Positions 8,628 to 16,068 of a DNA stretch of 43,503 nucleotides are shown piece by piece. The stretch spans positions 1-43,503 of the forward strand of contig CADDYW010000029.1 in assembly GCA_902810745.1 (NCBI GenBank), read 5' to 3'. The notes below the pieces were generated by a model. That model was not told the DNA's origin, did no database searches, and saw only the letters and a list, made by a program, of their open reading frames with translations. Each line of letters begins with the position of its first letter. Within the stretch, counting starts at the first letter, position 1. The DNA is from Chloroflexota bacterium (GTDB lineage: Bacteria > Chloroflexota > UBA6077 > FW602-bin22 > CADDYW01). The translations under genes were made by a program, and so were the position numbers.

Positions 8628-9266
8628 ATGCCCGCCGCGCCGACGATCGCGCTGTTTCTGGTGGCGGCGCTGGGCCTGTTGCTCTTTCCCGGGCCAGCCG
8701 TCCTCTGCATCACGACGCGTAGCGTCGCCCACGGGCGGCGTGCGGGGCTGGCGGCCGTGATAGGGATCGAGCTGGCAGGCCTCGGGCACGCGGTCGCGGC
8801 CGCCCTTGGACTTTCGGCGCTGTTGATGGCATCGGCGCTCGCATTCGGCGTGGTGAAATACCTCGGTGCAGCATACCTGATCTACCTCGGCGCGCGCACG
8901 CTGCTCTCGCGAGACGAGGGGCATCAGACCGTTGGATGGGCCCGCACGACATTCTCGGATCTGGTTGCTCAGGGGTTTCTGGTGAACCTGCTGAATCCCA
9001 AGACGGCACTGTTCTTTTACGCGTGTCTCCCCCAGTTCGTCGATCCCGCGGGCGGCGCCGTCGTCGTGCAGATGCTCCTGCTCGGGGTGCTGTTCGTGGT
9101 GCTGGCGTGCTGTACGGACAGTCTCTACGCGTTGGCTGGCTCGACGGTGGGCCAGATGCTTGCCAGGAGTGATAGTGTCCGGCTGATTCAACGGTATGTG
9201 ACCGGCACGGTTTACGTCGGGCTCGGTCTGACTGCCGCGATCGCGGGATCGCCGGAAAAATCCTGA
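8628..9266 (+). CDS. LysE/RhtB-family amino acid exporter
   Basis: The 212-residue product is a typical LysE-superfamily carrier with about six membrane helices. The first loop has FPGPAVLCITTRSVAHGRRAG, close to the family PGP...G.R.G signature. Later come YLGAAYLIYLGARTL and GFLVNLLNPKTALFFYACLPQFVDP, the conserved NPK motif. Such carriers export homoserine, threonine, leucine, lysine or related compounds. The start is ATG 8628 with GGGAGG upstream; the nearby GTG 8622 overlaps that ribosome site. It stands alone, converging with the unknown gene at 9304-9993 across a GC-rich hairpin. Confidence 0.93.
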   Translation: MPAAPTIALFLVAALGLLLFPGPAVLCITTRSVAHGRRAGLAAVIGIELAGLGHAVAAALGLSALLMASALAFGVVKYLGAAYLIYLGARTLLSRDEGHQTVGWARTTFSDLVAQGFLVNLLNPKTALFFYACLPQFVDPAGGAVVVQMLLLGVLFVVLACCTDSLYALAGSTVGQMLARSDSVRLIQRYVTGTVYVGLGLTAAIAGSPEKS

Positions 9267-9268
9267 GT

Positions 9269-9283
9269 CGCGGGTAGCCCGCG
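9269..9283. terminator. GC-rich hairpin between convergent genes
   Basis: CGCGGG and CCCGCG are separated by TAG, giving a perfect 6-bp stem three bases after the stop of the exporter gene. There is no T tract, so termination by this element alone is uncertain. Confidence 0.4.
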
Positions 9284-9303
9284 CGTGTGAGGGCGGTGGC
9301 GTC

Positions 9304-9993
9304 TTAGAGTCGGAACATGTCGAGGAAGCGGTCTTCGTACTCCTCGAAGAGTCCCCAGCGGTCGAGCTCGGTTTTCAGCACGACCGGCTCAAGTTCCCCG
9401 GCGGCAACTCGAGCGAACATCTCCTCGATGTGGGCGCGCGCGGCCCGCGGCACGCCGCGATCGGTGCCGAGCAGGCCGTGCCGTCCGAGGTCGCCGATCG
9501 TCTGGCCGAGCGAGGCGATGGTGAGATCGTGGATGAACTTCATCAAGGAAATATCCCAGTAGTGGTCGACTCCCCGAATAACCGCCGCGTGAATCTGATG
9601 CTCGCGATCGAGCTGGTCGCCGAGGCGCTGCGCGACCGTGTCGGGTGGATCCGCGACGATACTGGTCTCTTGGAGCTCGTTCTTGTAGCGGTAGAGGAGA
9701 CCGGGCGCGTTCGGACCGTGCGTGGCGAGCAGATAGCGCGCGAACTCCTCACCGTGGTCGAAGCCGTCGAAGAGGTGCAGCAAGTACGCGGGGGTGACGA
9801 TCTGGGGACGGTTGGCCGTGACGACGCCAGTGCGGACAACCGCTTCGTCGGCGCTGGCGTCGTCGGTCGCCAGTGCCGTGGCGGTCACCAGGTGATAGGT
9901 CACGGTCGTGATTCCAAACGTCGCCAGTGGTTGCTGAGGCGGACGGATGACCGCTGTTTGCTCAATGATCGTCTGGATGTGTTTCGGGTCCAC
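9304..9993 (-). CDS. Unknown soluble protein of 229 residues
   Basis: I do not recognise this family. The start at GTG 9993 is preferred because a TATACT -10 hexamer lies at 10026-10031 on the same strand; the longer frame back to 10071 would place that promoter inside the gene. GGAAG is five bases upstream of the GTG. The product has no signal or membrane segment. It starts with VDPKHIQTIIEQTAV, then a beta-rich part (TFGITTVTYHLVTATALATDD), then a helical part with HLFDGFDHGEEFARYLL, VDHYWDISLMKFIHDLTIASL and a C-terminal WGLFEEYEDRFLDMFRL. Several His/Asp/Glu residues in the helical part could bind metal. It is downstream of the parS-like site at 10136. Confidence 0.75.
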   Translation of the reverse strand: MDPKHIQTIIEQTAVIRPPQQPLATFGITTVTYHLVTATALATDDASADEAVVRTGVVTANRPQIVTPAYLLHLFDGFDHGEEFARYLLATHGPNAPGLLYRYKNELQETSIVADPPDTVAQRLGDQLDREHQIHAAVIRGVDHYWDISLMKFIHDLTIASLGQTIGDLGRHGLLGTDRGVPRAARAHIEEMFARVAAGELEPVVLKTELDRWGLFEEYEDRFLDMFRL

Positions 9994-10135
9994 GCGTGCT
10001 TCCGCTGTCAGCCTTCCTACGGTGAAGTATAGCGGGCTGACGGTGCTGGCACCAGGGGGAAAGCCGAGCACTGCCGGTGGACTGATGATCGTATAGATGT
10101 ATTATTGTACGATCTTTGATCTCGTGTGCTCCGAC

Positions 10136-10151
10136 TGTTTCATGTGGAACA
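10136..10151. promoter_or_regulatory. parS-like site (one mismatch in the core)
   Basis: TGTTTCATGTGGAACA matches the bacterial parS pattern TGTTNCACGTGNAACA except for T in place of C in the central CACGTG. It is intergenic, about 1.4 kb from the exact parS at 11554. It is probably a secondary ParB binding site. Confidence 0.7.
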
Positions 10152-10250
10152 ACACGCGCCTGGCGTCATGGCCGTGGTCGTCAAGCTCGGTGACGGATTC
10201 GCCGCGGGCGCAGGCGTCTCCGTCACGCGTTCGGGTACCGGGGCCACGTG

Positions 10251-11570
10251 TCACAGCCCGCAATGCTGATTGACGACGAGCGGCAGGAAGACGCGAAAAG
10301 TGAGGCTCTCGGACGCCGCGCGTTGGGCCGTGGCCATCGTCGTCGCCGCCAGTATGGCTCCCGCTGCATTGACCCTGCCGTAGCCGTAGTAGACATTTGG
10401 GCAGCCCGGCCCCATCTGATCTGCACCTCGCTCGATCGCCTGAACCACCTGGGAGGCGGTGAGACCCGGTGCTGCGGATCGCACCAGCCCGGCAACGGCC
10501 GAGACGTGGGGCGTGGCCATCGACGTACCAGTCTTGTACCCGTAGCCACCGGGGATCGTGCTGAGAACGCCCACGCCCGGTGCCGCGACAGCGATATCTG
10601 GACCATAGTTCGAGAACCACGAGGCAAACGCATCCGACGAGTCGGTTGCCGAGACTGCCGTGACGCCGGGGAGCCAGGCGGGGTAGAACGGTGCGCCGGA
10701 TGAAAGATTTCCGGCGGCGGCTACGAGAATCACGCCCCTCTCAGCGGCATACTGCACCGCATCGTCCAGGATGGGGTCGTCCTCGGGTCCCCCGAAGCTC
10801 ATGTTGACGATCGCCGCCCCCGCGTCCGCGGCAAAGTGAAGAGCTTGCGCGACGTCGCTGTCGGCGAGTGTGCCGACGCAGTCGGCCGCCTTGATCACGA
10901 GCAGGCTGACGTTCGGAGCCAAGCCGGCCACGCCGACGCCGTTGTCGAATGCCGCGGCGATAATACCGCCGACGTGCGTGCCGTGCCCGTTATCGTCCTG
11001 TGGGGTACTGGTCGCGGCTGACGGGCAGCCATCTTGCAACGCGTTGCTGGTTAACGTCGGTCCCGCGACAAGGTGAATCGGGCGATCGGGGTGCGTGAAG
11101 TCGTAGCCGGTGTCGATCACGGCAATGGTTACACGCGCATCGCCGAGAGTTGTCTGCCACGCCTCGGGGGCGTCGATGCGCGGCAGCGCCCACTGCTGCG
11201 AATAGTCCGGGTCATTGGGGATGGTGGCAATCGACCGCAGATAGTCAGGTGAGGCCCGTTTGACGAGCCCGCTGCGCCGAAGGCGCTCGGCCAGTGTCTC
11301 CTCCTGGCCGGACGGCACGCGCAGCTTGACGACGCCAATCCGTGGGAGCGCGACTATCCCCTGTGCGCCGACAGACGTCGCGACGGTCTGGGCATCGACG
11401 CCGTCTTTCGGCTCCACCAGAACGATACCGGCGGCGTGGCGGGCACCGGCTCCGGTTGAGGAGATTCGAGGCACGGCGGCACCCGCGCGCGGCGGCCAGA
11501 GGAACACCGTGACCGCGCCAACGAGGACCACCACGAGCAGCCGGAGCCGTCGCTGTTCCACGTGAAACAT
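10251..11570 (-). CDS. Secreted subtilisin-family (S8) serine protease
   Basis: The 439-residue product has an N-terminal signal or anchor (RRLRLLVVVLVGAVTVFLWP), an inhibitor-like propeptide with two repeats before residue 120, and an S8 catalytic domain. The triad is visible in VIDTGYDFTHP (Asp), NGHGTHVGGIIA (His) and GTSMATPHVSAVAG (Ser); the oxyanion Asn lies in VAAAGN. The tail FRVFLPLVVNQHCGL resembles the PLPLV ends of secreted Chloroflexota proteins. The start ATG 11570 lies in a parS site, so residues 1-6 (MFHVEQ) are dictated by parS. The alternative GTG 11561 would also be in the site. It lies just downstream of parB, 15 bases away. Confidence 0.93.
   Translation of the reverse strand: MFHVEQRRLRLLVVVLVGAVTVFLWPPRAGAAVPRISSTGAGARHAAGIVLVEPKDGVDAQTVATSVGAQGIVALPRIGVVKLRVPSGQEETLAERLRRSGLVKRASPDYLRSIATIPNDPDYSQQWALPRIDAPEAWQTTLGDARVTIAVIDTGYDFTHPDRPIHLVAGPTLTSNALQDGCPSAATSTPQDDNGHGTHVGGIIAAAFDNGVGVAGLAPNVSLLVIKAADCVGTLADSDVAQALHFAADAGAAIVNMSFGGPEDDPILDDAVQYAAERGVILVAAAGNLSSGAPFYPAWLPGVTAVSATDSSDAFASWFSNYGPDIAVAAPGVGVLSTIPGGYGYKTGTSMATPHVSAVAGLVRSAAPGLTASQVVQAIERGADQMGPGCPNVYYGYGRVNAAGAILAATTMATAQRAASESLTFRVFLPLVVNQHCGL
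11554..11569. promoter_or_regulatory. parS centromere site
   Basis: TGTTCCACGTGAAACA fits the chromosomal parS consensus with an intact CACGTG core. It is 16 bases from the 3' end of parB and contains the start codon of the subtilase. ParB bound here nucleates the partition complex for chromosome segregation, which suggests that the window is not far from the replication origin. Confidence 0.9.
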
Positions 11571-11585
11571 CCCCTACCCGCCACC

Positions 11586-12431
11586 CTACGCCCGTGTCAC
11601 CGCCTCGTACAGCGCCTGAAGCTGCTCCTCGCTATAGAAGTGAATCACCAGCCGCCCACCGGCTCCTCGACGCACCACCTCGACCCGCGTTCCCAGCGCC
11701 TGGCGAAACAGCTCCTCGATCCGGCGCGCCTCCGGATCCGGCGGCGCCGACCGCTGTGGTCGGGGCGCTGCGCTCCGCCGGTGGCCACGGACCAGCTCTT
11801 CGGTTTCCCGCACCGACAGCCGACGCGTGACGACCTCCAGAAACAGCATCTGCATCTGATCTGGATCGTCTGCTCCCAGCAGCGCGCGCGCGTGCCCTTC
11901 GCTGATCTCTCCCTGCGCCAGCGCGGTTTGGATCGACTCCGGAAGCGAGAGCAGGCGGACGCTATTCGCAATCGCCGGCCGACTTCGTCCCACGCGCTGC
12001 GCCACCTGATCCTGGGTCAATCCAAACTCCGTCATGAGCTGCTGGAAGGCCGCCGCCTCCTCCAGCGGATTCAGGTCCGCGCGCTGCAGGTTCTCCACCA
12101 GCGCCAGCTCGAGCATGTCCTGCGGTGACGCTTCCTTGACGATCGCCGGAATTCGATCGAGCCCCGCCTGGATTGCCGCTGACCACCGACGCTCCCCGGC
12201 GACGAGTACGTACCCCTCGCCATCCTCCGCGTGCGTCACGATAACCGGCTGCAACACCCCGTGATCGCGGATCGACGCCGCGAGCTCGGTCAACTGGGCC
12301 GGATCCACCCGTTGGCGTGGCTGACGCGGGTTGGGTCGAATCTGAGTGACGGGAATCTCCGCTACCCCTGGTCCACTTCCTGGAATCAACGCACCCAGTC
12401 CCCGTCCGAGACCTCCTCGTCCTCCGACCAC
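11586..12431 (-). CDS. parB: Chromosome-partitioning protein ParB
   Basis: The 281-residue product has the ParB order: short basic N-terminus (GRGLGALIPG), the CTP-binding ParB/Srx domain (IPVTQIRPNPRQPRQ, GYVLVAGERRWSAA with the GERR motif), the ENLQRADLNPLEEA motif, a helix-turn-helix (GLTQDQVAQRVGRSRPAIAN) for parS binding, and a C-terminal dimerisation segment. ParB loads as a CTP-dependent clamp at parS and is moved by ParA. GTG 12431 has GAGAGGAG eight bases upstream. No parA is adjacent on either side, although parA-parB is the usual order. Divergent transcription toward the SAM-I leader begins about 110 bases upstream. Confidence 0.96.
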   Translation of the reverse strand: MVGGRGGLGRGLGALIPGSGPGVAEIPVTQIRPNPRQPRQRVDPAQLTELAASIRDHGVLQPVIVTHAEDGEGYVLVAGERRWSAAIQAGLDRIPAIVKEASPQDMLELALVENLQRADLNPLEEAAAFQQLMTEFGLTQDQVAQRVGRSRPAIANSVRLLSLPESIQTALAQGEISEGHARALLGADDPDQMQMLFLEVVTRRLSVRETEELVRGHRRSAAPRPQRSAPPDPEARRIEELFRQALGTRVEVVRRGAGGRLVIHFYSEEQLQALYEAVTRA

Positions 12432-12541
12432 GTCTCAAACTCCTCTCCCGCTCACATCCGCACGTCCCTCGACGGCACGGCGTCCGCGTTTTATCACACC
12501 TGCCGATCTCACGCAAGGCACCGAGAAACGCGCTGAAATCG

Positions 12542-12570
12542 TTGACAGCCGCCCGGTGGCATGGTAGAGT
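12542..12570 (+). promoter_or_regulatory. Sigma-70 promoter of the riboswitch operon
   Basis: TTGACA (12542-12547) and TAGAGT (12565-12570) are separated by 17 bases. A start near 12577 puts the SAM-I aptamer about 18 bases into the RNA. Confidence 0.8.
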
Positions 12571-12594
12571 TTTCGCATAATTGAATCGGGTGCG

Positions 12595-12703
12595 CTCTTA
12601 TCCAGAGTGGCAGAGGGAAACGGCCCGACGAAGCCCGGCAACCAGTAGTGCGTTCCGCACTACCCGGTGCCAACTCCGGCAGAGCAATTCTGCGAGATAA
12701 GGG
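12595..12703 (+). promoter_or_regulatory. SAM-I (S-box) riboswitch aptamer
   Basis: All conserved S-box blocks are present in order: CTCTTATCCAGAG, GGCAGAGGGAAACGGCCC, GAAGCCCGGCAACC, a P3 hairpin GTAGTGCG/CGCACTAC, GGTGCCAACTCCGGCAGAG and the closing GATAAGGG. P1 pairs 12595-12602 with 12696-12703. The AGGGG at the 3' side of P1 (12700-12704) can instead pair with CCCCT at 12721-12725. That would be the antiterminator, mutually exclusive with the terminator at 12719, so SAM binding should switch transcription off. Confidence 0.95.
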
Positions 12704-12718
12704 GAACGCGAGATCCGA

Positions 12719-12748
12719 CGCCCCTGCAATCGCCGGGGCGCTTTTATT
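12719..12748 (+). terminator. Intrinsic terminator of the SAM-I riboswitch
   Basis: CGCCCC (12719-12724) pairs with GGGGCG (12735-12740), followed by CTTTTATT. It directly follows the SAM-I aptamer and competes with the antiterminator pairing described there. Confidence 0.88.
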
Positions 12749-12870
12749 CGCGTGAATCACCGTGGTTTAGCCGTCGCCCGTCCCAGCCTCCAAACGCGGC
12801 GGATGCTGTCCAGATCAATCCTGGGGCTGGATCCTGCCGCCGAGAGCATCCAACAAAACCAGATCGCAAG

Positions 12871-13221
12871 GCGACGACGAGGACGAGTACGCTGCGAACC
12901 AGGCCACAGAGAGCCGCGTGAGCTGAGATGCGGTGCCGCGGTTCCAGCGGAATATGGCCTCCGAGCCGCTGACCGAACGACGTCGACGAGCGCGAGCCGA
13001 GGAAATCTGCGGTAGCGTTCAGCGCTCGCAACGACGCTTTCAGTAGGCTCAGCCGGGTGGGTCAACTGGCCCAAGCAGCGCCCGTTAACGCCGCTGAGGT
13101 ATCGGGCTCGCATCTCTCGCGGGCCCCGTACCTGCCAAGGCCGATGTCGTGAGGCATCGGCGAAGAAGGGTGGTACCACGAGCATACGCCTCTCGTCCCG
13201 ACTTAGGGCGAGAGCTTTTTT
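12871..13221 (+). promoter_or_regulatory. T-box riboswitch, apparent methionine specifier ATG
   Basis: Stem I opens with GACGAGGACGAGTA (AGTA at 12886-12889) and contains AGAGAGCCGCG. Its 3' side reads GGAATATGGCCTCCGAGCC, which lines up with the GAAC-codon-GCCCCCGAG form of actinobacterial leaders. This puts ATG (12954-12956) in the specifier place, and AGGCCA/TGGCCT closes the upper stem. The stem II/IIA-B region has CAGTAGG, CCGGGTGGG and GCCCGTTAACGCC. A stem III hairpin CCGATG/CATCGG (13141-13160) precedes the T-box AAGGGTGGTACCACG (13166-13180). Uncharged tRNA-Met should promote read-through. The family is certain; the codon reading is by alignment from memory. Confidence 0.9.
13190..13221 (+). 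terminator. Intrinsic terminator of the T-box leader
   Basis: CTCTCG-T-CCC (13190-13199) pairs with GGGCGAGAG (13206-13214) with one bulged base, then C and six T. It overlaps the T-box antiterminator partner region and ends 13 bases before the GTG start of the next gene. Confidence 0.92.
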
Positions 13222-13234
13222 GTTGGAGGACGTC

Positions 13235-14476
13235 GTGACGTATATCCGTGGTCTCAAGTGCCGCGAGTGCGGCCGCTCCTATCCCGCCGAGGCCATCCAC
13301 GTCTGCGAGTACTGCTTCGGCCCCCTGGAAGTGGACTACGACTACGCAGCCATCCGTGCCAGCATCTCGCGTGAGAGCATCGCGGCCGGACCGCGGTCCA
13401 TCTGGCGCTATCGCGACTTGCTCCCGGTCGACGGGGAAAAGGTGATCGACATCGGTAGCGGCTATACGCCCCTCGTTCGCGCCGAGAACCTGGCCCGCGA
13501 GCTTGGCCTCCGCGAGCTCTATATCAAGAACGACAGTGTGAACCCTTCGTACTCCTTCAAGGATCGTCCGGTTTCCATCGCCAGCTCGCGGGCGATTCAG
13601 CTCGGATTCGATACGCTCGCCTGCGCTTCGACCGGCAATCTCGCCTGCTCCGTGGCCGCACACGCCGCGCGCGCTGGTCTGCGTGCCTGCGTCTTCATCC
13701 CCGCCGACCTCGAACAGGGCAAGATCCTTGGCGCGGCAATCTATGAGCCGACGCTCATCGCCGTCGACGGCAATTACGACGACGTCAATCGGCTCTGCTC
13801 CGAGGTCGCCGATCAGTACGGCTGGGCCTTCGTCAACATCAATCTTCGCCCTTACTACTCTGAAGGAAGCAAAACTCTGGCCTTCGAAGTCGCCGAGCAG
13901 CTCGGCTGGCGCGCCCCTGACCACGTCGTCGCGCCGATTGCTTCGGGCTCACTCTTCACCAAGCTCTGGAAAGGCTACAACGAGCTCTACCAGGTTGGAT
14001 TGATCGACCGTGTTCACACGCGCATGAGTGCAGCGCAGCCCCTCGGATGCTCACCCGTCTACACTGCTTACATCGAAGGAACCGAATCTGTCCGACCGGT
14101 TCGCCCGGATACCATCGCCAAGTCGCTTGCGATCGGAAATCCCGCCGACGGATATTACTGTCTGAAAATCATCAAGGAATCTGGCGGAAGCTGCGAAGCA
14201 GCCACCAACGCGGAGATCGTGGATGGAATCAAGCTGCTGGCACGCACCGAGGGCATCTTTACCGAGACCGCGGGCGGCGTCACCGTGGCCTGCTTGAAGA
14301 AGCTCGCCGCGGCCGGTAAGATTCGTCCCGACGAGGTGACGGTCGCGTACATCACCGGTAATGGCCTCAAGACGCAGGAGGCCGTCGTGGATCACGTCGT
14401 TCGCCCGCTGCGCATCGCCCCGACGCTCGAATCCTTCGAAGAGGCGCTGCGCCAGCGCGAGCTCACGCTGGTCTAG
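13235..14476 (+). CDS. thrC: Threonine-synthase-like PLP enzyme, candidate homocysteine synthase
   Basis: The 413-residue product is a fold-type II PLP enzyme closest to threonine synthase. It begins with a zinc ribbon (Cys 9, 12, 24, 27), then SGYTPLVRAENL, the PLP lysine motif NPSYSFKDRPVS (Lys 109), the phosphate-binding STGNLACSVAAHAA and a C-terminal ETAGGVTVACLKKL. Canonical ThrC has NPTGSFKDRG; the change to PSYSFKDRP suggests a distinct subfamily. GTG 13235 has GGAGG five bases upstream. Control by SAM-I and Met-type T-box elements, and the downstream NIL and MoaD-like genes, point to methionine synthesis. It may convert O-phosphohomoserine to homocysteine rather than threonine. Ordinary threonine synthesis remains possible. 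Confidence 0.88.
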   Translation: MTYIRGLKCRECGRSYPAEAIHVCEYCFGPLEVDYDYAAIRASISRESIAAGPRSIWRYRDLLPVDGEKVIDIGSGYTPLVRAENLARELGLRELYIKNDSVNPSYSFKDRPVSIASSRAIQLGFDTLACASTGNLACSVAAHAARAGLRACVFIPADLEQGKILGAAIYEPTLIAVDGNYDDVNRLCSEVADQYGWAFVNINLRPYYSEGSKTLAFEVAEQLGWRAPDHVVAPIASGSLFTKLWKGYNELYQVGLIDRVHTRMSAAQPLGCSPVYTAYIEGTESVRPVRPDTIAKSLAIGNPADGYYCLKIIKESGGSCEAATNAEIVDGIKLLARTEGIFTETAGGVTVACLKKLAAAGKIRPDEVTVAYITGNGLKTQEAVVDHVVRPLRIAPTLESFEEALRQRELTLV

Positions 14477-14566
14477 CCCGCTGGTCGGGTTCGCCCGCCC
14501 ATCCGCGATCGCCGACTCGCCGATACGAGCATCGACCCGGAGGATCATTCCGCGCAGGGAGAGATC

Positions 14567-14809
14567 GTGGCAACACGTCGTGTCAAGCTCACTTTTCCGG
14601 CTGAGCTGATCAAGGAGCCGATTATCTACCAGATCGGTCATCGGTATCCCGTCGTCACCAACATCCGTCGTGCAGATGTCACCGCGACCTACGGCTGGGT
14701 CGTACTCGAGATCGACGGAGACGACGAATCTATTCGACAGGCGCTGGACTGGGTAAAAAATCAAGGCGTGCGAGTCGACCCGGTCGAGGGAGACCTCATC
14801 GCCGGGTGA
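14567..14809 (+). CDS. Stand-alone NIL-domain protein
   Basis: This 80-residue protein is a single NIL domain, the module found at the C-terminus of MetN methionine importers and in NIL-ferredoxins of archaeal homocysteine synthesis. VKLTFPAELIKEPIIYQIGHRYPVVTNIRRADVT and GWVVLEIDGDDESIRQALDWVKNQGVRV show the typical ferredoxin-like pattern of strands and helices. NIL domains bind methionine in MetN. Here it could be a methionine sensor or a sulfur-transfer scaffold. GTG 14567 has AGGGAGAG close upstream. It sits 90 bases after the PLP enzyme and 37 bases before the sulfur carrier, in one operon. Confidence 0.9.
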   Translation: MATRRVKLTFPAELIKEPIIYQIGHRYPVVTNIRRADVTATYGWVVLEIDGDDESIRQALDWVKNQGVRVDPVEGDLIAG

Positions 14810-14846
14810 GGACCTGTACACGTCACCACAGGTGGAGGACCCAAGA

Positions 14847-15122
14847 ATGGCAGTTATCGTCAAAATTCCCGCACCACTGCGCCGTCTGACTGACGGCCAG
14901 CGCGAGGTGGCCACCGACGCGGCGACCGTCGGGGAGTGTATCGAGCGCCTCGGTCAGGCGTATCCGGGCCTCAAGGATCGCATTTGCGAGGCGGATGGAA
15001 CCGTCCGACGCTTCGTGAACATCTACGTGCGCGGCGAGGATATTCGCTTCAGCAACGGCCTGGAGACTCCCCTCCGGGATGGCGACGACGTCTCGATCGT
15101 CCCCGCCGCATCTGGGGGCTGA
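14847..15122 (+). CDS. MoaD/ThiS-family sulfur carrier protein
   Basis: The 91-residue product is a ubiquitin-like beta-grasp protein. It has MAVIVKIPAPLRRLTDGQ, the ATVGECIERLGQAYPGLKDRI helix, FVNIYVRGEDIRFSNGLETPL and DGDDVSIVPAASGG. The exposed C-terminal Gly-Gly is the site that an E1-like enzyme (MoeB/ThiF/MoeZ) adenylates and turns into a thiocarboxylate. Its operon partners argue against molybdopterin or thiamine synthesis and for donating sulfur to the PLP enzyme, as CysO does for CysM. ATG 14847 has GGAGG eight to nine bases upstream and is preferred to GTG 14832. No E1 or JAMM protease gene is in the window. Confidence 0.92.
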   Translation: MAVIVKIPAPLRRLTDGQREVATDAATVGECIERLGQAYPGLKDRICEADGTVRRFVNIYVRGEDIRFSNGLETPLRDGDDVSIVPAASGG

Positions 15123-15201
15123 TGCCGGTACCCGCAGTCGGACGCCAGGGGCTCGGTTCGGCGTCTCGGTCAGCGGCCGACGATCCCACACCCGACGCCT
15201 C

Positions 15202-15630
15202 TCAGCGGCGTCGCTTGCCGCGCTTCCGCTCCGGGGCGTAACGGCGGCGCATCTCTGCCGCGCGTACCTCCGCGAGCCGCGTCGGGTACCGTCGGATCAG
15301 GTAATAGACCAGAAATCCAAGGTAGGCAATCGCAGCGAGAATCGTCGCGTACAGCAGGAAGCGAACCGAGATATAGGGAATCCCAGCATAACGCACGGCC
15401 AGGAGGAACAGACCGATCAGCCCGATCGCGATCGCGTAGGGTGCGAGGCGGGTGGCCATGCCAATTAACGCCCCGTTGCCGGCAAAGATCTTGCGACGGA
15501 AGTAGTAGACGTACACGCTGACGAGGGTCCAGACGGTGAAGCCGACCACCGCGACGAGGTAGATCTGGCTGGGAGGGCCAGGGAAAGCATCGAACCAGTG
15601 ACCGACGTCGAGAAGCTCTTGCAGCTGCAC
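15202..15630 (-). CDS. Unknown four-helix membrane protein
   Basis: I do not recognise a family. The product of about 142 residues has four predicted membrane helices: YLVAVVGFTVWTLVSVYVYY, LAPYAIAIGLIGLFLLAVRY, VRFLLYATILAAIAYLGFLV and an N-terminal amphipathic part (LLDVGHWFDAFPG). It ends in a very basic tail (RYAPERKRGKRRR) that probably faces the cytoplasm. GTG 15630 is preferred because AAGGAG lies nine bases upstream; GTG 15654 in frame has no ribosome site. It converges with the sulfur carrier gene across 79 bases, where I see no clear terminator. Confidence 0.75.
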   Translation of the reverse strand: MQLQELLDVGHWFDAFPGPPSQIYLVAVVGFTVWTLVSVYVYYFRRKIFAGNGALIGMATRLAPYAIAIGLIGLFLLAVRYAGIPYISVRFLLYATILAAIAYLGFLVYYLIRRYPTRLAEVRAAEMRRRYAPERKRGKRRR

Positions 15631-16068
15631 GACCGGAATCTCCTTGCTGTGCACCAGGGATGCTCACTCCGGCGGATCATGGCTGATGCAGGTCGAACCG
15701 AGGAAAGCACGGTGGATTCATCCAGCCCATTCATCGATCCGCCACGGACGCCAGGACAGATTGACCGTCCTGCGGCGCCCAGTACCAGCCGTGCAGCCAC
15801 GAGGAAAGCTGCTCTCAGGATCACACCAAGCGACCGATCCGGACGCATGTGGGCCCACCCGCGAGCAGCGGGTGCAGGTGAGAGGCTCCCCCGACGTGCC
15901 GACACGTCTTGCGCTTATCCCTGTTGCACCGCTCGCGACAATCCCGAGCACCGAACCAGACTCGCCCGATCTGATCCAAAGCGGCTCATGCGTGTGTCCT
16001 CGCTCGATCCCGCCAGAGCGACGGCAGCAGTATAGCATAACCAGGGTGATTGCCCAGAGGATCACAAC

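Noticed and set aside
8036..8722. 228-residue frame upstream of the LysE-type exporter
   Set aside because: Composition is random-like, no ribosome site, and it runs out of frame into the exporter gene.
12752..13015. Plus-strand frame between the SAM-I terminator and the T-box, as the gene controlled by SAM-I
   Set aside because: It runs through T-box stem I, is Arg-rich and lacks a ribosome site, so SAM-I most likely controls the same operon as the T-box.
12980..13221. A second, separate T-box with its own specifier near 13110
   Set aside because: CAGTAGG, CCGGGTGGG and CCCGTTA there fit the stem II/IIA-B region of the single T-box that begins at 12871.
13085..13924. 279-residue minus-strand frame over the T-box and thrC-like gene
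   Set aside because: It overlaps the T-box, its terminator and the start of a clear PLP enzyme; no ribosome site.
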